Shown: positions 6,959-16,884, counted from the first letter of the stretch. The stretch is 64,000 nucleotides of DNA from Bdellovibrio sp. ZAP7 (GCA_945874535.1 CAMCGZ010000004.1:1-64000); one strand, 5' to 3'. Notes: generated by a model not told the origin, from the letters alone. A program made the numbers and translations.

Positions 6959-9421
6959 ATGAGTGAGAACGGATCGAGTCGTATCCTTCAGTTGAATCAG
7001 GTATCCCGCAACGACCTGCACCGGGTCGGTGGAAAAGCCTCAAATCTGGGTGAACTGTTTCGCATGCTTCGGGGTCGGATTCAGGTACCGGGTGGTTTCG
7101 TCCTGACTCTGGGCGCATACCGTGAGTTCATTGAAAAGAACGGGATCGATCTCGTTCTGAAACAGCATTTCGGGTCGGGAGAACTGCTCGATCCCGCCCG
7201 AATCGAGCTCATTTCGACCCAAATCAGGGATGCGTTTCAATCGAGTCATTGGCCGGAGCCCTTGGCCAAGGAGGTTCTATCCGCCTATATGAGTATGAAT
7301 GCCGCCCGTCCGGGCAGGCGTGACGTGGCGGTCCGGAGCAGTGCGAGTTCCGAGGATCTTCCATCCGCGAGTTTTGCGGGCCAGTTGGACTCTTTTTTGA
7401 ATGTCGAAGGCGAGGAGTCACTACTCGATCATATCCGGATGTGTTTTGCCTCGAACTATACAGCAAGGGTCATCAGCTACCGGAACAGCCGGAAGATTCC
7501 CCAAATCGGATCCGGTTGTGCGGTGGTTGTTCAGGAAATGGTGCGCTCCGATCTTGCTTCGGCAGGGGTCGCCTTCACCCTCGATCCCGAGTCAGGCCAT
7601 GAGGGGGTGATCCTGATCAACTCGTCATTCGGTCTTGGAGAATTGATGGTTCAGGGCGAGATCGTCCCGGACGAGTTCATGGTTCATAAAGACCGCCTCA
7701 GAAAGGGATTCACTCCTCTCGTGAAGCGGGAACTCGGGTCCAAGGAGCTCAGTCTGGTATACGATCCCTTTCATACTGACCGAACGGTGCGGGTACGCGT
7801 GGCCGACGAAGAGCGGCACCGGTATTCGCTTACGGATGAGGAGGTTCTGGAGTTGTCACGGGCCTGCCTCGAGGTCGAGGATCATTATTCAATAGGAAGT
7901 TTGCGCCGGAGGCCGATGGACATCGAGTGGGCAAAAGACGGTCTCAGCGGTCGCCTTTATCTCGTGCAGGCCAGGCCCGAGACGGTTCACTCCCTGCGCC
8001 CTGTTCCTTCCAAGCGTCCTGCATTCAGGTTCGAAGTGATCGGAAGTCCCAGACCTCTCCTGATCGGCAGGGCAGTAGGGGATCAGATCGCATCGGGAAG
8101 AATCCGGCGCATCAGGCAGATTTCAGAGCTCGGATCTTTTCAGGCTGGCGAGGTTTTGGTTGCAGATCGGACCAATCCTGATTGGGAACCCGCCATGAAG
8201 ATTGCCTCGGCCGTCATCACCGCGAGCGGTGGGCGAACCTGCCACGCAGCGATCGTGGCCCGGGAGATCGGGATCCCAGCCGTAGTGGGTGCCGGTGCCG
8301 GGATCGATCTGATTCAAAACGGGACCGAGGTGACGGTTTCATCGGCAGAGGGCGAGGAAGGTCGGGTCTATCCGGGTACCGTCGCAGTGCGCACCATTCC
8401 CGTGCCTGAGGTTTCATTGAAAGGCTTGAGAACCCGCCTTTTGATGAACATTTCCCGTCCCGGGGATGCCCTCTCCTGGTCACTATTGCCGGGTGGCGGT
8501 GTCGGCCTCCTGCGCATGGAGTTCATGATCGCCTCTGAAATCCGGATTCATCCTTTGGCTTTGTTGAATGTGAGGAAGATCAAGAGTCAGGAGACCCGGC
8601 GCAGGATCGATGCATTGACCCGTGGATTCGAAGACAAGCAGGAATTATTTGTCAGGAAGCTATCCGAAGGGATTGCCTCGATCTGCGGGGCGTTTTATCC
8701 ACGGCCCGTTACGGTCCGCTTCAGTGATTTCAAGAGCAATGAGTATGCGAATCTGATCGGCGGCGATGAGTTCGAACTCCGGGAGGAGAACCCCATGTTG
8801 GGACTCAGGGGAGCGGCTCGGTACTCACATCCTCTCTATCGTGAGGCTTTCGAGCTCGAGTGTCAGGCGATTCTCAGGGTTCGCGAGGAGATGGGCTTTG
8901 ACAACTTGAGTGTCATGCTTCCATTTGTCAGGACCATGGTGGATGCCGATGCCACCCTCGAAGTGATGCGTGAGTCGGGTTTGGTCCGGGATCGGAAGGG
9001 CCTTGCCATCTGGATGATGTGCGAGGTCCCGGCGAACGTGCTTCAAATCCGGGAGTTCAGTGAGCGCTTCGACGGGATCTCGATCGGGTCCAATGATCTC
9101 ACCCAATTGATGCTCGGAATCGACCGGGATTCCTCTGCGGTGGCTCCGCTTTTTGATGAGCGTCACCTGGCTGTCAGGATGATGATTTCTTTTGCCCTCC
9201 GTGAGGCCAAACAGATCGGAATGAAGAGCTCTTTATGCGGACAGGCCCCTTCGGACTACCCCGAGTTCGCGCGTTTTCTGGTCGACGAAGGGATCGATAG
9301 CATTTCGCTCAGCCCAGATGCCCTGTTGAAGGTTGCCCAGGTGGTTTCCGAACACGAAAAAAGGAGTAAGGAATATGTCCCGTCACCCCATGCGGATTCT
9401 ACTCGCACTGGACCCGTTTGA
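6959..9421 (+). CDS. ppsA: Phosphoenolpyruvate synthase (pyruvate, water dikinase)
   Basis: Converts pyruvate, ATP and water to phosphoenolpyruvate, AMP and phosphate, the entry to gluconeogenesis. The protein has 820 residues; E. coli PpsA has 792. Domains in order: ATP-grasp nucleotide-binding domain (about 18-345), phosphohistidine swivel domain with SGGRTCHAA (His429 carries the phosphate), and the C-terminal PEP/pyruvate-binding barrel with the CGQAPSD motif (Cys760). All signature residues are present. It is the first gene of a co-directional cluster with a universal stress protein, Hsp20 and FtsH. The next gene starts inside its last 47 bases. The start at 6959 fits the family's usual N-terminus. 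Confidence 0.95.
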   Translation: MSENGSSRILQLNQVSRNDLHRVGGKASNLGELFRMLRGRIQVPGGFVLTLGAYREFIEKNGIDLVLKQHFGSGELLDPARIELISTQIRDAFQSSHWPEPLAKEVLSAYMSMNAARPGRRDVAVRSSASSEDLPSASFAGQLDSFLNVEGEESLLDHIRMCFASNYTARVISYRNSRKIPQIGSGCAVVVQEMVRSDLASAGVAFTLDPESGHEGVILINSSFGLGELMVQGEIVPDEFMVHKDRLRKGFTPLVKRELGSKELSLVYDPFHTDRTVRVRVADEERHRYSLTDEEVLELSRACLEVEDHYSIGSLRRRPMDIEWAKDGLSGRLYLVQARPETVHSLRPVPSKRPAFRFEVIGSPRPLLIGRAVGDQIASGRIRRIRQISELGSFQAGEVLVADRTNPDWEPAMKIASAVITASGGRTCHAAIVAREIGIPAVVGAGAGIDLIQNGTEVTVSSAEGEEGRVYPGTVAVRTIPVPEVSLKGLRTRLLMNISRPGDALSWSLLPGGGVGLLRMEFMIASEIRIHPLALLNVRKIKSQETRRRIDALTRGFEDKQELFVRKLSEGIASICGAFYPRPVTVRFSDFKSNEYANLIGGDEFELREENPMLGLRGAARYSHPLYREAFELECQAILRVREEMGFDNLSVMLPFVRTMVDADATLEVMRESGLVRDRKGLAIWMMCEVPANVLQIREFSERFDGISIGSNDLTQLMLGIDRDSSAVAPLFDERHLAVRMMISFALREAKQIGMKSSLCGQAPSDYPEFARFLVDEGIDSISLSPDALLKVAQVVSEHEKRSKEYVPSPHADSTRTGPV

Positions 9422-10346
9422 AAAACACCTGAGGCCGCCCGAGTCTGAGATCCGGGAATGGCGGCGGTGGTTCTCCGAATCCGGTGCATATGTCGAAGCG
9501 GTGCATGTGATTCCTTGGGATCCGGAGCCATCCGAGGCTGCAGAACACCATAAAAAAGCTTTCGATCGTCTGCAGGCTTTGATCGAGGATTGGGGCATGG
9601 ATGGTTGGGTGAATCCTTCCGTGATCCAAGACCGTTTCGGAGGAAGGAACGGGGCTGTCGAAACCCTCGTGGAAGTGATCGGAATAAGGTCGATCGACCT
9701 GGTCATGATGGCCTCCCGAGGGCGGCGCTGGGTGAGCAGGATGGTTCTCGGAAGTTTTTCTGAACGTTTATTGCTTGAGTCCCCCGTCCCGGTTCTTTTC
9801 CTCGGCACCCGGGCTATCGTCACCGAGCTACCACCTACGGTTTTGTTTCCGACTGACTTTTCAGGTTCTTCCAGGGCCGCCTTCGAGGTGTTCGTCGAAC
9901 AAGTGAGGACCTTCGGTGCTGAAATGCTCCTCCTTCATGTTGAACAGTATCCCGGCCTGATCACCGGATACAGTTTGACCGGGGTCGGTGCGTACCTGCC
10001 CGAGGTTTACTGGAAAATCCAGAAGGAGAGTTCCATTTCCGAAGGCGAATCCTGGGTCGAATACGCAAAAAAACAGGGAGTCAGAGCCAAGTTCCTCATG
10101 GAAGAATGCGGGAGCGCTCCAGAGGCGGTGATTCTCAGGACCGCTTTCGATCACGGGGTCCGCTTGATCGGTGTCGCCTCGGTCAGGTCCGAGTTCGAAA
10201 AACTCATCCTGGGGAGTATTTCGACGCGACTGTTCCGCTGGTCGCGGATGAATGTGTGGGTTCTCGGTCCAGGCGCTTATGGGGCCATCCTGGCTCACAG
10301 CTCGCCTCAAACGTCGCCCGGGGCCTCACCGGCTCCACCGAGTTGA
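9375..10346 (+). CDS. Tandem universal stress protein (two UspA domains)
   Basis: A 323-residue protein starting at the ATG at 9375, which has AAGGAG about nine bases upstream. The in-frame start further up is rejected for lack of a binding site. Two UspA folds lie in tandem. The first begins with MRILLALD and ends around the ATP-loop-like stretch ending in SPVPVLFLG. The second begins near PPTVLFPTDFS and ends at MNVWVLGP. In the first domain, GxxGxxxx-type nucleotide-loop residues are partly altered (VLGSFSERLL). It lies between ppsA and hsp20 and overlaps ppsA by 47 bases, so translation is probably coupled. Confidence 0.88.
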   Translation: MSRHPMRILLALDPFEKHLRPPESEIREWRRWFSESGAYVEAVHVIPWDPEPSEAAEHHKKAFDRLQALIEDWGMDGWVNPSVIQDRFGGRNGAVETLVEVIGIRSIDLVMMASRGRRWVSRMVLGSFSERLLLESPVPVLFLGTRAIVTELPPTVLFPTDFSGSSRAAFEVFVEQVRTFGAEMLLLHVEQYPGLITGYSLTGVGAYLPEVYWKIQKESSISEGESWVEYAKKQGVRAKFLMEECGSAPEAVILRTAFDHGVRLIGVASVRSEFEKLILGSISTRLFRWSRMNVWVLGPGAYGAILAHSSPQTSPGASPAPPS

Positions 10347-10396
10347 GGCCTACGGTGGCACCGGAATTGCTTTGATCAACTGATAAGGAGTGACCT

Positions 10397-10906
10397 ATGA
10401 AAACTTTGCCCTCATTGTTCGAAAGAAGTCTTGGATCCACCACTGCCCGCAGTCCGTTCAGGAGTTTGCTGAATCTGCAGCGACGAATGGATCAGTTGAT
10501 GAACGAATCCTTTCCTGAAGCCTGGAGTGAAAGTTCACTCGAGGCCGGATTCGAGCCCCTGTGTGATGTGGAGGAGCATCCTGCCCATTACCAGTTTAGT
10601 TTTGATTTGCCCGGAATCAAAAAGGAGAACCTGAGCATCGAAATCAGCGCGGACAACGAGCTCAAGGTGAAGGGCGAACGCAAAGCTGAAAAGGAGATCA
10701 AGAGTGGATCCGTTCAGCAACGTGAGCGGATGTGGGGGGCCTTCGAGCGCACCTTCCTGCTTCCCAAATCGGTGAAGGCCGATCAGATCGAGGCGCAGTA
10801 CCGCGACGGGGTCCTTCAGGTGACGGTTCCGAAATCCGAACCGACCCAATCGAGATTGATCAAGATCACCGAAGGCAAGCCCGGCCTCTCGGCTGAGAAA
10901 CACTGA
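10397..10906 (+). CDS. Small heat shock protein, Hsp20/alpha-crystallin family
   Basis: A 169-residue ATP-independent chaperone that holds unfolding proteins. The alpha-crystallin domain covers about residues 48-155, with FDLPGIKKENL near its start and the signature AQYRDGVLQVTVPK near its end (A-x-x-x-x-G-V-L pattern). The N-terminal arm contains FRSLLNLQRRMDQLMNE, typical of bacterial class A members. A strong Shine-Dalgarno (AAGGAGTG) precedes the ATG. Seven bases separate it from ftsH, so the two are almost certainly co-transcribed. No heat-shock sigma promoter or CIRCE element was seen in the 50-base gap in front. Confidence 0.93.
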   Translation: MKTLPSLFERSLGSTTARSPFRSLLNLQRRMDQLMNESFPEAWSESSLEAGFEPLCDVEEHPAHYQFSFDLPGIKKENLSIEISADNELKVKGERKAEKEIKSGSVQQRERMWGAFERTFLLPKSVKADQIEAQYRDGVLQVTVPKSEPTQSRLIKITEGKPGLSAEKH

Positions 10907-10913
10907 ACCCGGC

Positions 10914-12815
10914 ATGAGGGCCCGACGCCGTTTCCCGCTTTTCCTGGTTCTTCTGGCACTCTGGTGGTTGTTGTTCACCCCCGGTAGGAGTCTGACGGGA
11001 ACCGGAAGCGAATCCCTGCCTTACAGCGCTTTTCTGGATGAGCTGGAGCAGGGGAGGATCACCTCGGTCTTGATCCGTGAGGATCGGATCGAGGGAGAGC
11101 GTTGGGCCCCTCCATTCCGTATTTCGCGCGGGTTCAGAACGACCCGGATCGAAGATCCAACGCTGATCGAGCGTCTTCGCTCGAGCGGTGTCCGATTCGA
11201 TTCGGTGGTCGGGGGAGGGTGGATCCGGGATACTTTTTCCTGGATCCTTCCTCTCCTTTTCATGGCGGCATTCTGGTGGTGGATGTTGCGCGGGATCGGT
11301 CGTGGGCAGACCCAAATGGGTGCCATCGGCCGATCTAAGGCTCGGGTATATGTGGAGCGGGACCTTTCGGTACGGTTCCAGGATGTTGCAGGAGTCGATG
11401 AGGCCAAAGTCGAGCTTCGGGAAGTTGTCGAGTTTTTGAAGGATCCTGCCCGATACGGACGTCTCGGCGGGAGGATGCCGAAGGGGTTGCTCCTCGTGGG
11501 CCCACCGGGAACCGGCAAGACTCTCTTGGCCCGAGCGGTTGCTGGCGAGGCGGAAGTTCCTTTTTTTTCTATCAATGGGTCCGAGTTTGTGGAGTTGTTT
11601 GTCGGTCTCGGTGCTGCACGGGTACGTGATTTGTTCGAACAGGCCAGGAAAACCGCTCCCTGCATTATTTTTATCGATGAAATGGACGCGCTCGGCAAAG
11701 CCCGGGGACTCGGAGCCCTCTCGGGGGGTGCGAATGATGAAAAAGAGCAGACACTCAACCAACTGTTGGCCGAACTGGATGGTTTTGATCCTGGGGGAGG
11801 AGTGGTCCTCCTCGCAGCCACGAACCGGCCCGAGATTCTCGATCCAGCATTGCTCCGCTCGGGACGCTTCGATCGTCAGATCCTGATCGACATGCCCGAT
11901 CGGAAGGGCCGTGAGGACATTCTCCTGATTCATCTGAGAAAGGTGAATCATTCGGATACCGTCGAAGCCAAGGTCCTGGCCGGAATCACCACAGGGTTTT
12001 CGGGTGCGGATCTGGCAAACTTGGTGAATGAAGCAGCGCTCATTGCCACCCGCCGGGGAGCGAACCAGGTGGAACCTGCCGACTTTACGGGTGCGGTCGA
12101 AAGAATGGTTGGAGGCCTGGAGCGGAAGAGCCGGGTGCTCGCGCCGGATGAGAAAGAACGTGTGGCTATCCATGAGATGGGACACGCCACGGTTTCCTTC
12201 GCGTTAGACCGCGGCAAAACGGTTCACAAGGTGAGCATCATCCCGAGGGGCATCGGAGCACTCGGGTACACCATGAGACGCCCGATGGAAGATCGCAATC
12301 TGATCGCCCAGTCGGAGCTCGAACACCAGATCGCGGTGCTCCTCGGAGGGCGTGCCGCCGAAACCTTGCGATTCAAAGAAGCCTCGACCGGCGCAGCGGA
12401 TGACCTTTTGAAGGCGACCGAGGTCGCCCGAGCCATGGTCGAGCGTTATGGAATGGGGGTAGACCTCGGACCGGCGTCCTGGATGCACGATCCGGCACCT
12501 CCGATTCCCATGCGGGAGTGGAACGGGCTCAGCGGGCACAGTGAGGAGATTCGAAAGCGGATCGACGAGGAGACCATCCGGATCCTCGAGCACGCGTACG
12601 GATTGGCCATGCGAACCCTTCGGCACCATGAACGGTTCGTCGAGGCCGGAGTGAGTGGATTGCTAGAAAAAGAGAGCCTCGATGAGGCCGAACTCCAGAC
12701 GCTCTGGCGTCTCCACGGGGAAACCGAATCAATCGCCCCGCAAGGCTTCGATCGGGTGCAAGCGGGCGGCTCTTCTGGCCGGCCAGAGCCCGAAAACCAT
12801 ACCCACCAGACTTGA
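10914..12815 (+). CDS. ftsH: ATP-dependent zinc metalloprotease FtsH
   Basis: A membrane-bound AAA+ protease that degrades damaged membrane and regulatory proteins. The 633 residues hold TM1 (about 8-22), a periplasmic segment of about 85 residues, TM2 (about 109-125), an AAA+ module with Walker A GPPGTGKT (196-203), Walker [10 protein letters not shown] and the arginine-finger helix region RSGRFDRQ, then the M41 zinc protease motif HEMGH (420-424; most FtsH proteins have HEAGH). The C-terminal tail lacks the long Gln-rich extension of some homologues. It sits after ppsA-usp-hsp20 and may be a second, stress-linked copy rather than the housekeeping FtsH. Its last 87 bases overlap the convergent macB gene. 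Confidence 0.93.
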   Translation: MRARRRFPLFLVLLALWWLLFTPGRSLTGTGSESLPYSAFLDELEQGRITSVLIREDRIEGERWAPPFRISRGFRTTRIEDPTLIERLRSSGVRFDSVVGGGWIRDTFSWILPLLFMAAFWWWMLRGIGRGQTQMGAIGRSKARVYVERDLSVRFQDVAGVDEAKVELREVVEFLKDPARYGRLGGRMPKGLLLVGPPGTGKTLLARAVAGEAEVPFFSINGSEFVELFVGLGAARVRDLFEQARKTAPCIIFIDEMDALGKARGLGALSGGANDEKEQTLNQLLAELDGFDPGGGVVLLAATNRPEILDPALLRSGRFDRQILIDMPDRKGREDILLIHLRKVNHSDTVEAKVLAGITTGFSGADLANLVNEAALIATRRGANQVEPADFTGAVERMVGGLERKSRVLAPDEKERVAIHEMGHATVSFALDRGKTVHKVSIIPRGIGALGYTMRRPMEDRNLIAQSELEHQIAVLLGGRAAETLRFKEASTGAADDLLKATEVARAMVERYGMGVDLGPASWMHDPAPPIPMREWNGLSGHSEEIRKRIDEETIRILEHAYGLAMRTLRHHERFVEAGVSGLLEKESLDEAELQTLWRLHGETESIAPQGFDRVQAGGSSGRPEPENHTHQT

Positions 12816-14684
12816 GAACCAGAACGCACCCAACACGCCCGGAATCGAGATCGAAGTCACCCAGCCTGCGATCGCTGAAATGACGAAAGAGATGAGCACT
12901 CCGAGGATGATTCCGATCACACCCCCGAGCACCCCGATCGCTGCAGCCTCGATCAGGAACTGGATCAAGATGTCACGTGAAGTGGCACCGATCGCTTTTC
13001 GAAGCCCGATCTCGCGGGTCCGCTCGGTGACCGATACCAGCATGATGTTCATGATTCCGATTCCACCCACCACGAGTGCGATGCTGGCGATGGCAATCAA
13101 CAGGGTTCCGAGTGTTTTGCTGGTCTGACTGAGGGCGTTCTGGATGTCAGCCATGTTGAAGATCCGAAAAGCCTCTTCAGTTTGTGACTTCGGGATCTCG
13201 TGCCGGTCGTACAACAGGTTTCTGAGACGGCTCTGGGCATCTGTCATGTCGGCACCCTTTTCGATCTCGACTTCGATCAGATCCACCCATTGCTTGCCGA
13301 AAACGCGGTACATGGCTGTGCTGATCGGCAGATGCACCTGATCGTCCCGATCACCGAAGCTGCTCGCTCCTTTTTCAGGGAGCAAACCGATGACCCTGAC
13401 TGGCATCCGGTTCAACTTCATGGTTTTACCGACAGGATTCTCAGAGCCGAAGAGATTCCGGGACACGGTGAGACCGATGACTGCAACCAGTGAGCGTTCT
13501 CGGTTCTCGTCTTCGGTGAAATATCGGCCGATCGAGGGTTCCACGGCATGCATCCGGGCATATCCCGGTGTGACCCCGTAGACTTGTGTGGCGGCATTCT
13601 TTTCCTGCCAGGCCACCCGTTGTCCATTCCCGATCACCACCGATGTGGCACTCTTCACCATGGGCAGGGTATCGGCTATGGCGCGGGCATCTTCCCGCGT
13701 CAGTTTGAGCCAGTCGCTTTCTGTAGTCACCCCCCCAATGCGCACAGCTGCCGGTCGGACGGAAATCAGATTCGATCCGAGAGAGGACAATTGGGCCTCG
13801 ATCGATTCACGCGCCCCTTTCCCGATGGCAAGCATGGCAATCACGGCAGCCACCCCGATCAGAACCCCGAGTGTCGAAAGAACGGTTCTCATGGGGTGGG
13901 CGATCAGGGTGTGAAAGGCCTGCCGGATCAATTCAAAATACGGTCCTGAAACGGGAGCCGTCGGGAGCGAAGGGGAAACCTCGTGCGCGTGTCTGGACTT
14001 TCCTCCTGAGGCTCCGCTGTCTTGTGCGATCTTCCCATCCATGACCGAGATCACCCGGTGTGCGAACGCGGCCACATTCGGATCGTGAGTGATCAAGATG
14101 ACCGTGATGCCTTCCTCATTCAGACTCTTCAGAAGCGCCAGGATTTCGAGTGAACTCTTGCTGTCGAGGTTGCCGGTCGGCTCGTCCGCGAGAATGATCC
14201 GGGGTTGATTGACAAGAGCGCGCGCAACCGCCACCCGTTGTTGTTGCCCTCCTGAAAGTTGCGAGGGCCGGTGTTGGAGGCGGTCTTCGAGTCCAACCTT
14301 GGTGAGGAGCTCGCGGGCAGGCCTCAGATTGGGGGTTCGCTGGGAATACAGAAGCGGAAGGGCAACGTTTTCTTCGGCGCTGAGCCGCGGGAGGAGCTGG
14401 AACTGCTGGAACACGAAGCCGAGTTCTCTCCTGCGGGCCTCGGCCGACTCCTGCTCGTTCATCCCCGAGGTTTCGACGCCCTTGAGCCCATAACTTCCCG
14501 AGTCGGGTCGATCGAGGAGTCCGAGGACATTCATCAAGGTGGACTTGCCGGAACCCGACGGCCCCGTGATTGCCACAAATTCACCCGGAAAAATTTCGAG
14601 TGAAATCCCCTTCAGGATCTCAACCTTCTCTTCTCCGAGAGGGAAACTTTTTCTGATGTCGACGAGTCGAATGAGCGCTTGCAT
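12729..14684 (-). CDS. macB: MacB-type ABC transporter, fused ATPase and permease
   Basis: A 651-residue inner-membrane mechanotransmission ABC protein. The ATPase domain has Walker A GPSGSGKS (41-48), signature LSGGQ (143-147) and Walker B ILADEP (164-169). Then follow a first membrane helix (near 265-285), a large periplasmic MacB core domain, and three C-terminal membrane helices including a FtsX-like domain. I prefer the ATG at 14684, because MacB proteins start M-x-A-L-I-x-L-x-D-I as here. A TTG at 14699 overlapping the macA stop is an alternative. It forms an operon with the MacA- and TolC-like genes upstream and probably exports a peptide, lipopeptide, macrolide or similar compound. 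The 3' end overlaps ftsH. Confidence 0.92.
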   Translation of the reverse strand: MQALIRLVDIRKSFPLGEEKVEILKGISLEIFPGEFVAITGPSGSGKSTLMNVLGLLDRPDSGSYGLKGVETSGMNEQESAEARRRELGFVFQQFQLLPRLSAEENVALPLLYSQRTPNLRPARELLTKVGLEDRLQHRPSQLSGGQQQRVAVARALVNQPRIILADEPTGNLDSKSSLEILALLKSLNEEGITVILITHDPNVAAFAHRVISVMDGKIAQDSGASGGKSRHAHEVSPSLPTAPVSGPYFELIRQAFHTLIAHPMRTVLSTLGVLIGVAAVIAMLAIGKGARESIEAQLSSLGSNLISVRPAAVRIGGVTTESDWLKLTREDARAIADTLPMVKSATSVVIGNGQRVAWQEKNAATQVYGVTPGYARMHAVEPSIGRYFTEDENRERSLVAVIGLTVSRNLFGSENPVGKTMKLNRMPVRVIGLLPEKGASSFGDRDDQVHLPISTAMYRVFGKQWVDLIEVEIEKGADMTDAQSRLRNLLYDRHEIPKSQTEEAFRIFNMADIQNALSQTSKTLGTLLIAIASIALVVGGIGIMNIMLVSVTERTREIGLRKAIGATSRDILIQFLIEAAAIGVLGGVIGIILGVLISFVISAIAGWVTSISIPGVLGAFWFSSLVGMVFGLWPARRAARLHPIEALRGD

Positions 14685-14695
14685 GCGGGAGGTTG

Positions 14696-15658
14696 TCAAT
14701 GGCGTCTTCCGCCCATCGGGCTGAAGGGGTTGGTCGGTAAGGATTTCCGGTTCGAGTCGATCGGTTTCAGGTCAGGAACGAGGAGGACTTCACCGGGCTC
14801 GACTCCGCTTAGAATGACGGTTTTCTTCTCTCCGCTCGGCCCTGCCTTCACCGGGAAGCAACGTTCTGCCCCTGCGGATTTTTTACGGAGGCAGGCACTC
14901 CCATTGTCAGATTGAATAGCCTCATTCGGCACCTGAATCGCTTCGGGCAGTTCTTGCAGGATGAACCGGACCGTGGCGGTCATGCCCGAGAGCATGTGGG
15001 CCGGAACCCGGTCCGGTAGGACATCCACCACATAACTGGTGACATTGTTCACGGTTTTTGAATCAAAACCCCGGTGAACCACCTTGGCCTCGAGAGTCTC
15101 GCTCGGATACGCATCGAGGAGCACCTGTGCACGTTGTCCCACACTCACTTTCGAAATCGAGGTCTCATCCACTTGAGCCTTCACCGTCAGTCGGTTCGAC
15201 ATCACGAGCAGGGTGTCGCCGGCGTTGAAGGATTGTCCGGGCTCAAGACTTCTGAGAATGATCATTCCCCGAATCGGAGCGTAGACCGGGGTGGGCCGGT
15301 AATACTGTTCCCACTGGGCCAGTTCCGCTTCACCCTCAGCCCTCGCCGAATCCAGAAGAGCGGCGCGCTCGGTGGTGCTGACCCAGGCCAATACCGTGCC
15401 TGCCGCGACAGTTTGTCCCTCGCGAACGAGAATCTTCTCGATCCGCCCGCCAATGGGTGGGCGAATGGCAAGGCGATTCTCCGGAGCAACCGACCCGGTG
15501 GAAAGGATCATCTCGGTGAACGGACCTTTTTCAACAAGGGTCTCATGATAGGTTTTCTCGCCCGCGTCCGGACGGAGAGAACGGTAGCCGAGCCAGGCGA
15601 CGACCAGACTCACTCCGATTGCGATCAGCCAGAGTTTCTTTTTTCCGGAAGTCTTCAT
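14696..15658 (-). CDS. macA: MacA-like periplasmic adaptor (HlyD/RND family)
   Basis: A 320-residue adaptor joining the MacB pump to an outer-membrane channel. One N-terminal membrane anchor (about 9-24) is followed by a lipoyl/barrel-sandwich domain (AIRPPIGGRIEKILV), a hairpin, and beta-barrel and membrane-proximal domains. The ATG at 15658 overlaps the stop of the TolC-like gene (ATGA); the longer frame upstream is only a read-back into that gene. The coiled-coil hairpin between the lipoyl halves is only about 30 residues, much shorter than in E. coli MacA (371 residues). Contact with the channel may therefore differ from the classic tip-to-tip model. Confidence 0.88.
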   Translation of the reverse strand: MKTSGKKKLWLIAIGVSLVVAWLGYRSLRPDAGEKTYHETLVEKGPFTEMILSTGSVAPENRLAIRPPIGGRIEKILVREGQTVAAGTVLAWVSTTERAALLDSARAEGEAELAQWEQYYRPTPVYAPIRGMIILRSLEPGQSFNAGDTLLVMSNRLTVKAQVDETSISKVSVGQRAQVLLDAYPSETLEAKVVHRGFDSKTVNNVTSYVVDVLPDRVPAHMLSGMTATVRFILQELPEAIQVPNEAIQSDNGSACLRKKSAGAERCFPVKAGPSGEKKTVILSGVEPGEVLLVPDLKPIDSNRKSLPTNPFSPMGGRRH

Positions 15659-16884
15659 GGAAGGTCTCCTTTGCCCCGGCTTTGCATCCAGGCGCTTTCC
15701 GCAATGATCCGGTCTCTCTTGCTGATCAGCGCGGTCTTCTGACGGTTGATGAGATCGGTTTCGATGATGTCCCATTGCTCGAACATGAGGATCCCGTTGT
15801 TGTAGCGTTTCCGTGAGATGGTCGCGCGGACGGTTGCCGCCTCGAGTGTGGCGAGATCCACTTTCCATTTCTCGACCGACTGCTGGAAGGAGAACAGATT
15901 TTGCCTGAGCTCGTTCAGAATATCGAAATCCGTTGTTTGCAGGTCGGCGGAGGCCGCACGTTCCTGGGCTGCACGGGCCCGGACTTCCCTGAAGGTCGAG
16001 AGACCACTGAAGATCGGGATGGTCAGGGTGAGTCCCAGGTTCCACTGCCGATTCTCTCCGGGTAGCGGGCGGTCTCCCCGGTTCGAAGTGCTTCCGGTGA
16101 GGTCGAGACTCGGCAAGAAGCCGCTCCAGGATCCGGAAGCGACCGCTTCGGCCAGTTCCTGTTGGGCTTTCCGAATCCGGTGCAAGGGGGTCTCCGGTAG
16201 AAAGTCCTCGGCTTTGGGTCCTTCAGGAGGGCTTTGGAGTGGAACTTCACCCGCCGGCTCGATGTCAAAGGAATCCTCACCGAGCACATGAGCCAACTGT
16301 TGAGAAGCGATCACCGCTTGATCGCGCGCCACCCGTGTCTCGAATACCGCCTGATCGTAGAGTGCTTTCGAGAGCAGGTAGGACCCCTTGTTCTCCCGGC
16401 CGTTTTCATAAAGAGCCCGGACGAGTCGCTCGTTTTGTGAGCGACGCTCACGGATCCTTTCGGCAAGTTCGCGGTTTTCACGGGCATAGCGGTACTGGGC
16501 GTAGGCCTTCCTGAGCAGGAAGCTCACTCGTGCCCGGGTTTGATCGAGAGTCGCCTCGGCCACAGACCTGCGGGAGCGGGCTTGTCGGATGGTGGCGTAG
16601 TCCCGAAGCCCTGAAAACAGATTCATCCGGAGCTGCGCGTTCAGTCCGTGGAGCGGGTCGCCGTAAATCGAAGCAGGTGACTGTCGTGTGGCGGACAAGC
16701 CCGCTGAAAGCTCCGGAAAAAACGGGGAAAGAGCAACCCCGAGATTCTCTTCAGCCGCAAGGAGGTTTTCGCGGGCACTCCGGATCTCAGGGTTCTTCTG
16801 CGCCACGATCCGGACGCAATCCTCAAAGCTGAGGTCTCTGGCTGAAACATCCGAAACCCAGAGACTGATCCAGAGCAGAAACAT
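15655..16884 (-). CDS. TolC-like outer-membrane efflux protein
   Basis: A 409-residue outer-membrane efflux protein with two OEP repeats. The signal peptide is MFLLWISLWVSDVSA, cleaved before RDLSFEDCV. Typical OEP features follow: the N-terminal consensus of the form LSFEDCVRIVAQKNPEI, long amphipathic helices rich in Ala, Arg and Gln, and GLTLTIPIFSG near the second strand region. There is no lipobox, so it is a TolC-type rather than an OprM-type lipoprotein. It is the first gene of the operon and overlaps macA by four bases. A 47-base gap separates it from the divergent fumarase genes. Confidence 0.92.
   Translation of the reverse strand: MFLLWISLWVSDVSARDLSFEDCVRIVAQKNPEIRSARENLLAAEENLGVALSPFFPELSAGLSATRQSPASIYGDPLHGLNAQLRMNLFSGLRDYATIRQARSRRSVAEATLDQTRARVSFLLRKAYAQYRYARENRELAERIRERRSQNERLVRALYENGRENKGSYLLSKALYDQAVFETRVARDQAVIASQQLAHVLGEDSFDIEPAGEVPLQSPPEGPKAEDFLPETPLHRIRKAQQELAEAVASGSWSGFLPSLDLTGSTSNRGDRPLPGENRQWNLGLTLTIPIFSGLSTFREVRARAAQERAASADLQTTDFDILNELRQNLFSFQQSVEKWKVDLATLEAATVRATISRKRYNNGILMFEQWDIIETDLINRQKTALISKRDRIIAESAWMQSRGKGDLP

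Noticed and set aside
10866-12185. 439-codon minus-strand open frame opposite hsp20/ftsH
   Set aside because: It is a shadow of ftsH, whose AAA+ and zinc motifs are intact on the other strand. It has no ribosome binding site or recognisable domain.
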